Below, piece after piece: positions 14,689-22,376 of a DNA stretch of 27,403 bases (within the stretch, counting starts at the first letter, position 1; each line of letters begins with the position of its first letter). The notes beneath the pieces were generated by a model, which had not been told where the DNA came from, made no database searches, and was given only the letters and a program-made list of their open reading frames with translations. This DNA comes from Bacillota bacterium (GTDB taxonomy: Bacteria; Bacillota; UBA4882; UBA8346). Location of the stretch: contig JAEZJK010000109.1 in NCBI GenBank assembly GCA_023415835.1, forward strand, positions 1 to 27,403. Direction: 5' to 3'. A program made the position numbers and the translations under genes.

Positions 14689-15381
14689 CTATTTAATTAT
14701 CCGAAGCCGATGGCGCCTGTTTTTTGAATAACGCCCTTCCTGCCGCCAGCTCCGGTAATGAAGCCCCCGGCCTAACTTGCCCGTATCCCCGAAAAGGTAC
14801 ACCAAGATGATACCGCTGATTGACGCCAAAGCAAAAATGAAATTGACCTGCAAGTAATTGAAAAAAGTTATCCCGGCGTCAATCCAAGCCAACCAAAGGG
14901 CTTTTATCGGAACGATACCCCAAAACATAACCTCCCGTTCTGGATAAACCGCTGCCCAAGCCCAGGTAATCCCGACTAAGGGAAGCCAAAGGCCGATAAT
15001 GGGATAACCGGCTATTTTGGTAATGATCGCTGCCAGCGCCATTGCTCCCCCGGTTACCAAGGTAACCAATATAAAGAAAAACCCATACATTCTGGTTCCC
15101 CAGGTCCTCTCCAAACTACCGCCGATAAACCAAAGCCAAAGGCCTGATAAAATCAGGGTAATGAAGTCGTGATTGACCAGAGGATAAGTCAGAAAAGCCC
15201 AAAAAAACCCGGGAAGGTTTGCCGGGACCAAAGCTAGCAAACGGCTAACATTGACTATATTTAAACCTTCAAACAATAAAGAAAGAATAAAGCACAAGCC
15301 GGATAAGGCTAAGATCGATTTGGTAAAGGGGATGGCGCCCTCATTAAAAAACCTTCTAAACTTATAGTAATAATAATTCAC
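14689..15381 (-). CDS. Rhomboid-fold membrane protein lacking the protease catalytic residues
   Basis: 230 aa with about six membrane helices. The order resembles rhomboids: a first helix (23-43), an L1-like loop with LTYPLVNHDF (64-73), the helix ending in GGSLERTWG (87-95, the conserved G-x-x-x-E-x-x-x-G turn), and a PEREVMFWGIVPIKALWLAW segment. The position of the catalytic GxSG motif reads GLWLPLVG (130-137), without serine, and the last helix has no catalytic histidine. It is therefore probably a pseudoprotease, like the iRhom/derlin/TMEM115 group, which handle membrane proteins without cutting them. A GTG start is supported by GGGAGGAG 6 nt upstream. The C-terminus is very basic. Confidence 0.78.
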   Translation of the reverse strand: MNYYYYKFRRFFNEGAIPFTKSILALSGLCFILSLLFEGLNIVNVSRLLALVPANLPGFFWAFLTYPLVNHDFITLILSGLWLWFIGGSLERTWGTRMYGFFFILVTLVTGGAMALAAIITKIAGYPIIGLWLPLVGITWAWAAVYPEREVMFWGIVPIKALWLAWIDAGITFFNYLQVNFIFALASISGIILVYLFGDTGKLGRGLHYRSWRQEGRYSKNRRHRLRIIK

Positions 15382-15504
15382 TAATACTCCTCCCGTTTTT
15401 GAGTTCTACCAATTGTAGTATTATACTTCGAATTAGAATACAATTTAATATGAAATATTCTCCGGGAAATTATTATTCCCTTTTGTTGCCGAAATTGGTT
15501 ACTA

Positions 15505-15530
15505 ATAAAAAAAGGCCGAAAATGGCCTAT
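15505..15530 (-). terminator. Intrinsic terminator of the yjfB-like gene
   Basis: On the minus strand AGGCC and GGCCT pair around a 6-nt loop, followed by seven T. It lies about 30 nt after the stop of the 63-aa gene. The stem is short (5 bp) but the T tract is strong. Confidence 0.65.
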
Positions 15531-15558
15531 TAATTTTCCTAATAACCTCTGGCGATAC

Positions 15559-15750
15559 CTAAAGATAGATATCGATGTTGTTTCCTAAATGCGCCGGATT
15601 GATCGGGGCTGCGGTAAGCCCTTCGATTAAGTTTTTAGCAGATTGGGCTTGAGAATCGATGGCAATTCGGAGTAAACCCACTTGGTTCGCAATTTGCGCC
15701 CGATCCGTCTGTATGGCTGTATACAAATTAACAACACTCATTACATCCAT
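15559..15750 (-). CDS. YjfB-family putative motility protein
   Basis: 63 aa. An amphipathic N-terminal helix is followed by Gln/Ala-rich sequence and the C-terminal INPAHLGNNIDIYL, which matches the (P-x-LG-x-NID-x-x) ending of the YjfB family (Pfam putative motility protein). In Bacillus these are small proteins controlled with flagellar genes; the molecular role is unknown. The ATG at 15750 has AAAGGAT upstream. A second in-frame ATG (M4) is possible. It is a monocistronic-looking unit with its own terminator, between the rhomboid-like and 239-aa genes. Confidence 0.78.
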   Translation of the reverse strand: MDVMSVVNLYTAIQTDRAQIANQVGLLRIAIDSQAQSAKNLIEGLTAAPINPAHLGNNIDIYL

Positions 15751-15842
15751 CTTTTTATCCTTTGTCCAACAATCTTTAACTAAAACTTCGGTAAAAACGA
15801 TTAAAGGCTTTAGGGTTTCAGCCTAATTGTTGGAAATAACCG

Positions 15843-16562
15843 TCAGAGGACATTCGAGGAATCAATGCTGATTTCCTTCCCCAAACGTTCTTCAATCAAA
15901 TGAGTGGCATGATGCACCTGTTCCTTGATGGCTTGCCCAATGGCGTGAGAAGCGACGGAATCCATCTTGACCACTTCATCAGTGGCAATATCGATATTGA
16001 TAAATAAATTCAGGTTGGCAACTGTATCCGGTTCAACTCCTGGAAAAAAGTCACCAATCTGATCCCGAGCCATAACCCGGCAATCCAAATTCACTTTTAA
16101 ACAGCCTTCCCGAAAAAAAACCGAAACCCCTAGGTCATTGATCTCCATTAAGCTTTGATTGTTAATATAGTTCCCTGTCCAAGAGAAAGCTAGCTGCGAG
16201 AATTCCTGAAAAGAACCTATCGGATAAAGATAGAATCCCTGCACTCCGATACTGATAATCTCTTTAGGAATTATTTGGCGCGAAATTAGTTTTAAATTTA
16301 TCTCTAACGCTTTAATAAACTGATGGTAATCCGGGCATGCATTCATACCAAAAAAAACCTTCCGGGGGGCGATTTTAATCTGAACGTCTCCGGTTTCTTC
16401 AGGGTTTCCTTTTAGGATCAACTGATCCTGATCTTCTTGGGTTACTATAAATTTTCCTCGAAACTCTTCGGCTAAGTCCTTTAAACTGTTGACCGATTCC
16501 ATTAAAGAGGAGCGGACTTCGGCATACATTCGTAAATTTGAATGCCGCTTAAAATTAGGCAT
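15843..16562 (-). CDS. Unknown 239-aa protein
   Basis: Not recognised. No signal peptide or membrane span is seen. The first 25 residues are basic and helical. The body alternates strands and short helices (QDQLILKGNPEETGDVQIKI, VSVFFREGCLKVNLDCRVM). The C-terminal 40 residues form a helix with paired histidines (KEQVHHATHLIEERLG). An AGGAGG is present but 13 nt before the ATG, longer than usual. It lies 72 nt downstream of guaA without a convincing terminator between them, so read-through from guaA is possible. Confidence 0.68.
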   Translation of the reverse strand: MPNFKRHSNLRMYAEVRSSLMESVNSLKDLAEEFRGKFIVTQEDQDQLILKGNPEETGDVQIKIAPRKVFFGMNACPDYHQFIKALEINLKLISRQIIPKEIISIGVQGFYLYPIGSFQEFSQLAFSWTGNYINNQSLMEINDLGVSVFFREGCLKVNLDCRVMARDQIGDFFPGVEPDTVANLNLFINIDIATDEVVKMDSVASHAIGQAIKEQVHHATHLIEERLGKEISIDSSNVL

Positions 16563-16634
16563 GAAATGTCTTTTCCTCCTGGCGTATTATCTAGGCAAAT
16601 TTACAGGAACAGGCATTCCGGTACATTGAAGAAA

Positions 16635-18491
16635 TCATTGCCATTCAACCGTTGCCGGTGGTTTACTGGTAACATCATACAAGATTAAATCAATTTCCGG
16701 GAAGCTGCGCTCGATTTCGGAGGCCAGTTCGGAGATGATTTCTTTGGGCAAGTCTTTGCCAATGCCTGCTGGACGGCCGGTCATAAAATCACTTGTGATG
16801 ATAGTGCGAATCGCTACTGAATAATGGCGGTTAATACCTACCGGCAGTAAAACCGCAAATACCTGGCTAATAGGTTTTCGATTTAATTTTTGCACTATTA
16901 GGTGATCCACTTCCCGAAGCAGCCCCACACTTTCCTGATTCAAATACATTTGATGGGTATGCAATTCACCAGGTAACTCCCGATGGTTTAAACAATAGGC
17001 CACCCGGTTCACAAGGTCAACCTGGTTTGGCAAGTTTGTACCGATCCGGTATACCTCATTCCAATCAAATTCCATCCCTTTTCCGGCAACCAACGCCAAA
17101 TATCGATAACTACGGCAATCTCCTTGTACTCCTACTGATTTTACAGGAAGCAACCGGCCATGATAAGACGAGGTAAGCGTCTTGAAAACTTCTTGAAACC
17201 GCTGTTCCTGTCCGGGAGTAATTTTGGCGGAACCATCATTACAAATTACCCTGATCGCCAACCCTGGGCCGGGGAAAGGCTGCCGGGAAGCGATACTTTC
17301 TTCAATTCCCAAAGCTCTCGCCACTTGACGTACTTCATCCTTATGCCAGTCCCAATTGGTTTCGACCACCAAACCTTTTTCCCGGGCGCGGCGGACGATA
17401 TCGACATCGTTATGATGGGTTTTGATACGATGAGCGTAACTAGATACATCGGGATTACCGCTCTCAATCAAGTCAGGCCGGAGGGTCCCCTGAGCCCAGA
17501 AGGTTTTATCAAAATCAAAGTTGAGGCCTGCGGCAGTCCGTTTAACCACCTTGATAAATACTTCACCGATAATGTTCCTTTTTTCCTCCGGATCAACCAC
17601 CTTGGTCAATGGTCCGATCTGTTTCCCATCAACTTCGATCACGCTATTAAAAAAATCCGCAGCTGCATTCTCGCGAATCAGGTGTTTTAAACCCATCCGT
17701 CGCAGGTTTTCACAGACCAAATCGCTTTCATTCTTACGCATGAAACCGTGATCGATATGAATCGCATAAACATTATCCGGATTTAAAGCTTTGACTAACA
17801 AAGCGGCACTGACCGCCGAGTCCACTCCACCGCTTACCAATACTAATATTTTTTCGTCCTTCACCTTTTCCCTGATCTTTTCGATAGCGGTTTGAATTCT
17901 GTCGTCCAAAAGGTAATTGCCATGTAAACCACAGATTTTACGCAAGAAATTGCCGATCATTTGTTTACCGTTAACCGTCAAATCCACTTCCGGGTGAAAT
18001 TGAACCCCATAAAACTTAAGGCCGGGGTTATAAATAGCTGCATAACCCTCATCCGAAGCGGCCCCAACTAAAAAGCCGGGGGCAAGTTCCTTGACCGAAT
18101 CGCCGTGGCTCATCAATACTTGCTCCCTTGGTTCAAGGCCTTCAAAGAGCGGGCAGTCCTGGTTTATCTCAATTTCAGTCTCGCCATACTCGGTTTTAAA
18201 ACCTGGCGAAACTATACCGCCGAAATGTTTATTGATCAATTGCATTCCGTAACAAATACCCAATATGGGTACTTTTAAATCGAAAAGTTGCGGATCATAT
18301 TCCAGCGACCCCTCCGCCCATACACTCCCGGGTCCACCCGAGAAAATAATGCCTTGGTATTCCCGCAAAGCTGCCGCAGGGGCGCTAATCGGAAAAATAT
18401 CGGATTTAACCGACATTTCCCTTACCTTTCTGTCGATGACCTTGGTATATTGACCCCCGCAATCGAGGATAGCCACCTTCTCTAAATCCAT
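16635..18491 (-). CDS. guaA: GMP synthase (glutamine-hydrolysing), long form
   Basis: Converts XMP to GMP using glutamine and ATP. From the ATG at 18491 (618 aa): a class I glutamine amidotransferase domain with nucleophile Cys80 (GICYGMQL) and His166/Glu168 (GVQFHPEVD), then an N-type ATP pyrophosphatase domain with the PP-loop VSGGVDSA (219-226), and the C-terminal dimerisation domain ending in VTSKPPATVEWQ. GGGGTGG precedes this ATG. The reading frame extends 27 codons further upstream, but that part runs through the heptad repeat array and is not plausible. At 618 aa it is about 100 residues longer than the usual 510-525-aa bacterial enzyme, with the extra sequence in the synthetase/dimerisation part. 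Confidence 0.96.
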   Translation of the reverse strand: MDLEKVAILDCGGQYTKVIDRKVREMSVKSDIFPISAPAAALREYQGIIFSGGPGSVWAEGSLEYDPQLFDLKVPILGICYGMQLINKHFGGIVSPGFKTEYGETEIEINQDCPLFEGLEPREQVLMSHGDSVKELAPGFLVGAASDEGYAAIYNPGLKFYGVQFHPEVDLTVNGKQMIGNFLRKICGLHGNYLLDDRIQTAIEKIREKVKDEKILVLVSGGVDSAVSAALLVKALNPDNVYAIHIDHGFMRKNESDLVCENLRRMGLKHLIRENAAADFFNSVIEVDGKQIGPLTKVVDPEEKRNIIGEVFIKVVKRTAAGLNFDFDKTFWAQGTLRPDLIESGNPDVSSYAHRIKTHHNDVDIVRRAREKGLVVETNWDWHKDEVRQVARALGIEESIASRQPFPGPGLAIRVICNDGSAKITPGQEQRFQEVFKTLTSSYHGRLLPVKSVGVQGDCRSYRYLALVAGKGMEFDWNEVYRIGTNLPNQVDLVNRVAYCLNHRELPGELHTHQMYLNQESVGLLREVDHLIVQKLNRKPISQVFAVLLPVGINRHYSVAIRTIITSDFMTGRPAGIGKDLPKEIISELASEIERSFPEIDLILYDVTSKPPATVEWQ

Positions 18492-18520
18492 CAATTCCAC
18501 CCCGTATAAAATTAAATATT

Positions 18521-18555
18521 TAGCTGTTAGCTTTTGGCTGTTAGCAATTAACTTT
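18521..18555. repeat. Heptanucleotide-periodic array
   Basis: TAGCTGT TAGCTTT TGGCTGT TAGCAAT TAACTTT, five 7-mers in perfect phase, about 30 bp upstream of the guaA start. Confidence 0.68.
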
Positions 18556-18594
18556 GAGCACAATGCCCTCAAGCCTAAAACCCACCTGACAAGA

Positions 18595-18646
18595 AAGCCA
18601 AAAACTACTAGCTACTAGCTATTAGCCAATAGCTAGTAGTTAACAA
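18595..18646 (-). repeat. Heptanucleotide array forming a 12-bp hairpin (possible fhs terminator)
   Basis: The array CTACTAG CTACTAG CTATTAG CCAATAG CTAGTAG TTAACAA (18605-18646) keeps a 7-bp period. Within it 18612-18623 and 18628-18639 form a perfect 12-bp stem with loop AGCC. On the minus strand the stem is followed, after one more heptad, by TTTTT. It lies just after the fhs stop and may act as its terminator. Confidence 0.62.
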
Positions 18647-18664
18647 GCATTTCCCTAATCCTGG

Positions 18665-20338
18665 TCAAAAGAGCCCGACAATCCTACTATCGGGGAGTAA
18701 ATCAATTTGTTCGGCTGCCGGATTGTCCGGTAAACCAGGCATGGTCAAGATATTTCCGGCAATCGCCACAATAAAACCGGCTCCGGCCATTAAACGGATC
18801 TCCCTGACATTTAACCGCCATCCTGATGGGGCGCCTTTCAAGTTGGGATCATCGGAAAATGACATCTGGGTTTTAGCGATACAAACCGGTAATTTGGAAT
18901 AACCCTGTTGTTCTAAGAAGGCGATAAATTTCTCCGCTTCAGGTGAAAACCCAACCCCGGCCGCGCCATAAATTTTGGTGGCGACGGTTTCAATTTTTTG
19001 TTTAACCGAACCTTCTTTAGGGTACAACGGAGTAAAACGATTTGTTTCACGTTCCAATGTTTCTAACACGCCGAGCGCTAGTTCGGAGCCGCCCGCCCCA
19101 CCTCTGGCTACTACTTCGGAAATTTCCGTCCTAACTCCCTTTTCCCTACAATAATTCAATACCGATTCCAATTCGGCGTCCGTGTCGGACGGAAAACGGT
19201 TGATGGCTATAACCACCGGAAGCTGGTAAACTTGACGGAGGTTGGCTAAATGACGATCCAAATTGGAAAGGCCCAATTTTAAGGCAGTAATGTTTTCGAG
19301 ATTTAACTCTTTCTTGCCAACACCGCCGTGAAATTTCAACGCCCTAACCGAAACTACTAAGATAGCGAGATCCGGACGGAGGTCTGCCGCCGGGCTAACA
19401 ATATCAAAGAATTTTTCAGCGCCGAGATCGGCACCGAACCCACCTTCGGTTATTACATAATCGGCTAATTTTAAAGCCATCCGGGTAGCAATGATCGAAT
19501 TATTGCCATGGGCGATATTGGCGAAAGGCCCTCCGTGAACCAAAACCGGATCTCCTTCAATGGTTTGGACCAAATTTGGCTTTATAGCGTCTTTCAATAA
19601 AACCGCCATCGCTCCAATTACTTTTAAATCACTAGCAAAAATTGGTTGGTTCTCGTAATTGTAACCAACCATAATTTTTCCCAATCTTTCTTTTAGATCT
19701 TCCAAATCGGAGGAGAGACATAAAATAGCCATAATTTCGGAAGCCACGGAAATGTCAAACCCAGTTTCACGTATGATACCGTCGCTTTTTTTCCCCAAAC
19801 CGACGACGATATTTCTTAATTGCCGGTCGGAAATATCCATTACCCGGCGCCATAGAACCTTTTTAGGATCAAGTTGAAGTTTGTTGCCATGCATAATGTG
19901 ATTATCAATTATTGCTGCAAGTAAATTATGGGCCGCGGTCACCGCGTGAATATCGCCGGTAAAATGAAGGTTTATTTCGTCCATCGGGAGGATCTGGGAA
20001 TATCCGCCGCCGGTTGCGCCGCCTTTGACCCCGAATACCGGTCCTAAAGACGGTTCCCGTAAACAAAGGCAAACTTTCCGGTCCAGTTTTCCTAAAGCCT
20101 GGGTCAGCCCGATTGCGGTGGTTGTTTTACCTTCTCCCGCCGGAGTTGGCGTAATTGCGGTGACATATATCAGTTTCCCATTAGGCCGATCTTTTAGTTT
20201 CGGATACAATCCAAAATTAACTTTGGCTTTGTATTTCCCGTAATATTCCAAATACTCTTCGGGAATCCCGACTTTAGCAGCAATCTCACCAATAGGTTTA
20301 GGCTTAGAAATATTAGCAATTTCAATGTCGGAAAGCAT
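18665..20338 (-). CDS. fhs: Formate-tetrahydrofolate ligase
   Basis: 557 aa, the normal length. It makes 10-formyl-THF from formate, ATP and THF, for one-carbon metabolism or the methyl branch of the Wood-Ljungdahl pathway. Walker A-like TPAGEGKTT is at 65-73. Further family segments are CLREPSLGPVFGVKGGATGG, the MDEINLHFTGDIHAVTAAHN block, and EGGFGADLGAEKFFDI. GGGAGGA is upstream but 13 nt from the ATG. An extended -10 promoter lies at 20379-20408. No other Wood-Ljungdahl gene is in the window, so an acetogenic role cannot be concluded. Confidence 0.97.
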   Translation of the reverse strand: MLSDIEIANISKPKPIGEIAAKVGIPEEYLEYYGKYKAKVNFGLYPKLKDRPNGKLIYVTAITPTPAGEGKTTTAIGLTQALGKLDRKVCLCLREPSLGPVFGVKGGATGGGYSQILPMDEINLHFTGDIHAVTAAHNLLAAIIDNHIMHGNKLQLDPKKVLWRRVMDISDRQLRNIVVGLGKKSDGIIRETGFDISVASEIMAILCLSSDLEDLKERLGKIMVGYNYENQPIFASDLKVIGAMAVLLKDAIKPNLVQTIEGDPVLVHGGPFANIAHGNNSIIATRMALKLADYVITEGGFGADLGAEKFFDIVSPAADLRPDLAILVVSVRALKFHGGVGKKELNLENITALKLGLSNLDRHLANLRQVYQLPVVIAINRFPSDTDAELESVLNYCREKGVRTEISEVVARGGAGGSELALGVLETLERETNRFTPLYPKEGSVKQKIETVATKIYGAAGVGFSPEAEKFIAFLEQQGYSKLPVCIAKTQMSFSDDPNLKGAPSGWRLNVREIRLMAGAGFIVAIAGNILTMPGLPDNPAAEQIDLLPDSRIVGLF

Positions 20339-20378
20339 TTGGTGGCATTATCCTCCCTGTTGTCAGTTAATTTTCTCC

Positions 20379-20408
20379 ATTATATCAGATTTAGCTCTTG
20401 AAAAACAA
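20379..20408 (-). promoter_or_regulatory. Sigma-A promoter of fhs
   Basis: On the minus strand TATAAT (20379-20384) with an upstream TG (extended -10, TGATATAAT) and a weaker TTGTTT -35 (20403-20408), spacer 18 bp. It is 41 bp before the fhs ATG. Confidence 0.7.
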
Positions 20409-20643
20409 TAGATCTGTCTTGAACTATTAGGATAAGATTTATTATAAAAGTAACAATAAATTAACCGATACTATGGCATCGGTTATTCTTGCCTCATGCC
20501 TATTGCCTTATACCCGATTTTCAGATTAGAATCTTAAAAAAATTTACTTCAGTTAAAGGCTAAATGAACCGATTTAAAAAATAGGAGCGTAAAAGGAGTT
20601 GAAATATTTTTTTTAGTTTTTGAATTAATCTTGCTTTCGATGT
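20409..20643. other. Intergenic region with a dyad and a heptad array
   Basis: Between divergent fhs and the 55-aa gene I see no protein. It holds a dyad TAACCGAT / ATCGGTTA (20462-20469 with 20478-20485) and a 7-bp-period array TCTTGCC TCATGCC TATTGCC TTATACC (20487-20514). The rest is A/T-rich without clear signals. Confidence 0.55.
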
Positions 20644-20681
20644 AGGATTTTCAAAATATCGCGTCGAATAGTACATATAAT
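20644..20681 (+). promoter_or_regulatory. Candidate promoter of the 55-aa gene (sigma-H-like or TATAAT)
   Basis: AGGATTT (20644-20650) and GAAT (20665-20668), 14 bp apart, resemble the sigma-H pattern AGGAWWT / RGAAT known in sporulating Bacillota. A TATAAT at 20676-20681 is also present but lacks a -35 match at 16-18 bp. One of the two probably drives the small gene 15-25 bp downstream. Confidence 0.4.
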
Positions 20682-20704
20682 AACATGCGAAAGGTGTGTT
20701 CGAT

Positions 20705-20872
20705 TTGGCCAACATAAAGCCCGAAGATATAAAAGAAACCGTTGAGATCCCAGCCGCTGATTCCGGAAAATATGAAAGCCTGGGATGGGTAGTTATAGAT
20801 TCCTACAAAATGGATAATAAAGACTTTTCGGTTTTAGCTTGGGCTAAAGATGGCGCTCCAGCCAAACCTTGA
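20705..20872 (+). CDS. Small hypothetical protein, 55 aa
   Basis: A TTG-initiated frame with AAAGGTG 8 nt upstream. The protein starts MANIKPEDIKETVEIPAAD, continues with ESLGWVVIDSYKMDNKD and ends GAPAKP. An in-frame GTG at 20696 would add three residues but overlaps the ribosome binding site. It is soluble and mildly acidic, with no known family. The codon use is ordinary for the window, promoter-like sequences precede it and a hairpin follows, so it is likely a real small gene on the otherwise empty plus strand. Function unknown. Confidence 0.6.
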   Translation: MANIKPEDIKETVEIPAADSGKYESLGWVVIDSYKMDNKDFSVLAWAKDGAPAKP

Positions 20873-20919
20873 GTTTTTTGAATTTCTTTATTAGGAAAAA
20901 CATTATATTATTGCTTGAC

Positions 20920-20949
20920 ATCAACCTGGAAACCTACTTTCAGGTTGAT
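20920..20949 (+). terminator. Hairpin between the 55-aa gene and the MATE gene
   Basis: A perfect 9-bp stem ATCAACCTG / CAGGTTGAT with 12-nt loop is followed on the plus strand by the T-rich TATTTATTTTA. It probably ends the 55-aa transcript and may also slow convergent transcription from the MATE gene. Confidence 0.55.
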
Positions 20950-20957
20950 TATTTATT

Positions 20958-22325
20958 TTAAACTTCGATCTGCTTCCACTTACCCGTCTTAAACCGGTAA
21001 TAAATTAATACCGAACGAATCGACTGGTCCAAAACAGCCGCAAACCAAGCCCCTCCCAGTCCCCAATGGAATACGATCACGAATAACGCCGCCAGCGAGA
21101 CTCTAGCCACCACCATTCCGATAATGGCCGATACCAAAGGCCAGCGGGTATCTCCCGCTCCACGCAGGCAGCCGGCGACGATTGATAAATAGTTTTGAGG
21201 AATAGTGATTAAAACGGCGATTTTCAGCACCATAACCACCAAAGCAATGACTGCAACGTCGGCAGTATAGATCCGCGCAATCGGATAGCTAGCCAATAAA
21301 AATAACGATCCCACGGATAAAGAAATTACTAACCCGATCCGGTTGCATTGGCGGCAATATTCTTCCGCAAGCCCGGGTTTTTTTGCCCCCAGACTCCGCC
21401 CTGTAAATGAACTGGCCGCTGTTGATAGGCCATTAATCGCATTCGAGACAAACTGGGTAATACTCAAACAAACTTGGTGAGCGGCAAAAGAAACCGTTCC
21501 CAAGTCGGCCACGATTTTTGAATATAGCAGAAACCCGATCCGCATCGCCAATTGCTCTCCGGCAGCTGAAACACCGATATTCATAATCCGTTTAATGACT
21601 TTAAAGTCAAACCGATAACTGTCTTTGAGAGAAATTGCTACCGGAAGCTTAATATGGATTAAGGCATAAATCGACATGCCACAGGCAACCATTTTAGCCA
21701 AAGTAGTTGCAATTGCTGCGCCTTGTAATTCTAAACTTGGAATAAACCAAATGCCGTTTATTAGGATAAAACCAGCCAACACATTAACAACATTGGATAT
21801 CACATTATAGCGCATCGGAATTTTCGATTCGCCGGCCCCTCTAAGAATCGAGGTTACAGCAGTAGGAACCGACTGAAAAAACATCCCAACCGCCATGTAT
21901 CTCATATACATTGTGGCGGTTTCCAGGGTATCATTTTGAGCCCCTAAAAAAACTACAATCGGCCTTGCAAACACAAAACCAATCAACGTTAAGACGCCCC
22001 CTAAAATTACTGAAACCAACATGGCCTGAACTACAACCGCTTTTACCTCTCGGTATTCTTTAGCTCCAATAAACCGTGATATTAATGCGGTTGCGCCTAT
22101 ATTAAATGACTGAAAAACCGCCAGGCTGATGAAAACCGGTTGATTGGTAAGCCCCACAGAACTAAGGGCATAAGCGCCCAGGTGTCCGACCATGGATAAG
22201 TTGACCATGGCAATCATCGACATTAACATCAACTCGGCAATGATCGGCCCTGAAAATTTCAGGATCGATTTTCTAATCTCCGCCTTTGATATTTCTTGCC
22301 CCAGTTCCAGATGTTTGTTATTCAT
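20958..22325 (-). CDS. MATE family multidrug efflux transporter
   Basis: 455 aa with about twelve membrane helices in two homologous halves. Family segments are GPIIAELMLMSMIAMVNLSMVGHLGA at the start of the first half and a PQNYLSIVAGCLRGAGDTRW segment in the second half, with a matching SVPTAVTSILRGAGESKIPM in the first half. It exports cationic or toxic compounds in exchange for Na+ or H+. The ATG at 22325 is preferred: AAAGG lies 8-9 nt before it and only about 2 nt before the ATG at 22331. It follows the flavin-reductase-like gene by 51 nt with no terminator between, so the two probably form an operon opposite the AraC regulator. Confidence 0.93.
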   Translation of the reverse strand: MNNKHLELGQEISKAEIRKSILKFSGPIIAELMLMSMIAMVNLSMVGHLGAYALSSVGLTNQPVFISLAVFQSFNIGATALISRFIGAKEYREVKAVVVQAMLVSVILGGVLTLIGFVFARPIVVFLGAQNDTLETATMYMRYMAVGMFFQSVPTAVTSILRGAGESKIPMRYNVISNVVNVLAGFILINGIWFIPSLELQGAAIATTLAKMVACGMSIYALIHIKLPVAISLKDSYRFDFKVIKRIMNIGVSAAGEQLAMRIGFLLYSKIVADLGTVSFAAHQVCLSITQFVSNAINGLSTAASSFTGRSLGAKKPGLAEEYCRQCNRIGLVISLSVGSLFLLASYPIARIYTADVAVIALVVMVLKIAVLITIPQNYLSIVAGCLRGAGDTRWPLVSAIIGMVVARVSLAALFVIVFHWGLGGAWFAAVLDQSIRSVLIYYRFKTGKWKQIEV

Positions 22326-22376
22326 AATCATGTCCTTTGGTATTTTGTAATAGATTATTAACCCAGCGCCCTGAAA

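Noticed and set aside
16575..16634. Terminator of guaA
   Set aside because: Only a 4-bp GGAA/TTCC stem without T run was found.
17160..17690. 176-aa frame antisense to guaA
   Set aside because: It lies entirely within the conserved GMP synthase coding region and has no independent support.
18492..18572. 27-codon N-terminal extension of guaA
   Set aside because: It is encoded by the heptanucleotide array, lacks a ribosome binding site, and the family begins at the ATG at 18491.
18521..18646. CRISPR array
   Set aside because: The repeats are 7 bp, contiguous and degenerate, with no spacers or cas genes nearby.
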